Shown here one piece after another: positions 6,535 to 7,391 of a DNA stretch of 7,391 nt; within the stretch, counting starts at the first letter, position 1; each line of letters starts with the position of its first letter. A program made the position numbers and the translations under genes. The notes under the pieces are model-generated. The model made no database searches, was not told the DNA's origin, and worked only from the letters and a program-made list of their open reading frames with translations. Origin of the DNA: an uncultured Phascolarctobacterium sp. (lineage in GTDB: Bacteria > Bacillota > Negativicutes > Acidaminococcales > Acidaminococcaceae); assembly GCA_900554395.1 (NCBI GenBank), contig USHB01000071.1, positions 1-7,391 on the forward strand. The letters run 5' to 3'.

Positions 6535-7391
6535 TTTTGGCAATGCCGCTCAATTCGCCCATCAAACGTGCAAAGCGTTCCGGTTTAAGCGATTGCGCTC
6601 CGTCGCACAAAGCGTGTTCCGGATCGTTGTGCACTTCAATAATAAGCCCGTCTGCACCGGCAGCTATGGCAGCCTTGGCCATCGGCTCAACCATCCACCA
6701 CAAACCTGCCGCATGGCTCGGGTCTACAATAACCGGCAAATGGCTTAATTTTTTAACTGCCGGAATGGCGCTTAAATCAAGCGTGTTGCGGGTATAAGTT
6801 TCAAAAGTGCGGATACCGCGTTCACATAAAATTACATTTTCATTGCCGCCTGCCATAATGTATTCAGCAGCCATCAGCCATTCTTCAATTGTTGCAGAAA
6901 GGCCGCGTTTTAACAGCACCGGCACATTGGTTCTGCCAAGTTCTTTCAGCAGTTCAAAGTTCTGCATATTGCGTGCGCCAACCTGAATCAAATCAACATC
7001 TTCCACAAAGCGTTCCAACATTCTTGCAGACATAATTTCCGTTACAATCGGCAGCCCGGTTTCTTTACGGGCAATTTTCAAAAGGTCAAGGCCTTCTTCT
7101 TTCAAGCCTTGGAAAGAATACGGAGAAGTGCGGGGTTTAAAAGCACCGCCGCGCAGCATGGCCGCGCCGGCCAGTTTTACAGATTTTGCCACGCCGACAA
7201 TCTGTTTTTCATTTTCTACCGAGCATGGGCCTGCAATAACCGTAAGCCTGCGCCCGCCAACTTTAACGCCGCTGACATCAATAACACTGTCTTCCGGATG
7301 GAAGCTGCGGTTGGCGCGTTTAAACGGTTCCTGAACACGCATTACTTTGTCAACGCATTCGTTTACTTTCAGCATGTTCATGTCCAAAGCG
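6515..7391 (-). CDS. aroF: 3-deoxy-7-phosphoheptulonate (DAHP) synthase, type I-beta, 5' end outside window
   Basis: Cytosolic enzyme that condenses phosphoenolpyruvate with erythrose 4-phosphate, the first committed step of the shikimate pathway. The visible 291 codons carry the type I-beta (KDO8P-synthase-like) core: AGPCSVEN with the metal-binding Cys, RGGAFKPRTSPYSFQG, QVGARNMQNF, VLLKRG, CERGIRTFETYTRNTLDLS, VDPSHAAG with the metal-binding His, and IIEVHNDP. The frame is open through the right edge. The first visible residues, up to VDKVMRVQEPFKRANRSFHPED, resemble the end of the N-terminal ferredoxin/ACT-like regulatory domain found in homologues of about 335-340 residues, so roughly 50 or more residues probably lie beyond the window. 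In-frame TTG (7387) and ATG (7381, 7375) codons lack a good Shine-Dalgarno and are unlikely to be the start. It ends in TAA, 46 bases before the chosen tyrA start. The family assignment is very secure. The symbol is less so, since aroF, aroG and aroA are all used for this family. Confidence 0.95.
   Translation of the reverse strand, partial: ALDMNMLKVNECVDKVMRVQEPFKRANRSFHPEDSVIDVSGVKVGGRRLTVIAGPCSVENEKQIVGVAKSVKLAGAAMLRGGAFKPRTSPYSFQGLKEEGLDLLKIARKETGLPIVTEIMSARMLERFVEDVDLIQVGARNMQNFELLKELGRTNVPVLLKRGLSATIEEWLMAAEYIMAGGNENVILCERGIRTFETYTRNTLDLSAIPAVKKLSHLPVIVDPSHAAGLWWMVEPMAKAAIAAGADGLIIEVHNDPEHALCDGAQSLKPERFARLMGELSGIAKIVGREL

Overview
The window is almost wholly taken up by one gene cluster on the minus strand: the shikimate pathway plus the branches from chorismate to tyrosine and phenylalanine. 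In transcription order (right to left) it reads DAHP synthase (aroF-type, cut by the right edge), prephenate dehydrogenase (tyrA), 3-dehydroquinate synthase (aroB), EPSP synthase (aroA), chorismate synthase (aroC, frameshifted), chorismate mutase/prephenate dehydratase (pheA), shikimate dehydrogenase (aroE) and shikimate kinase (aroK, interrupted near the left edge). No convincing plus-strand gene, RNA gene, mobile element, repeat array or terminator was seen. The plus-strand open frames are antisense shadows.

The genes are packed as a single operon. tyrA/aroB, aroA/aroC and aroE/aroK overlap by an ATGA. aroB/aroA, aroC/pheA and pheA/aroE are separated by only 1-2 bases, with each Shine-Dalgarno inside the end of the upstream gene. 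The one larger gap is 46 bases, between aroF and tyrA, and it is AT-rich. Together the genes cover DAHP to 3-dehydroquinate, 3-dehydroshikimate to shikimate, shikimate 3-phosphate, EPSP, chorismate, prephenate, phenylpyruvate and 4-hydroxyphenylpyruvate. 3-dehydroquinate dehydratase and the aromatic aminotransferase are not here and must be encoded elsewhere.

The strong AGGAG-type ribosome binding sites, GTG/TTG start options, type I-beta DAHP synthase, fused CM-PDT-ACT P-protein and moderate GC content suggest a Bacillota (Firmicutes) anaerobe. Negativicutes is my best guess, but this rests on general resemblance and not on a search.

The notable point is damage, not novelty. aroC is split by a frameshift that is explained exactly by loss of one copy of a 5-bp tandem repeat, and aroK meets an in-frame TAG after 52 codons close to the window edge. 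Either the strain is losing aromatic biosynthesis or the assembly has local errors. I do not see a previously undescribed system here.
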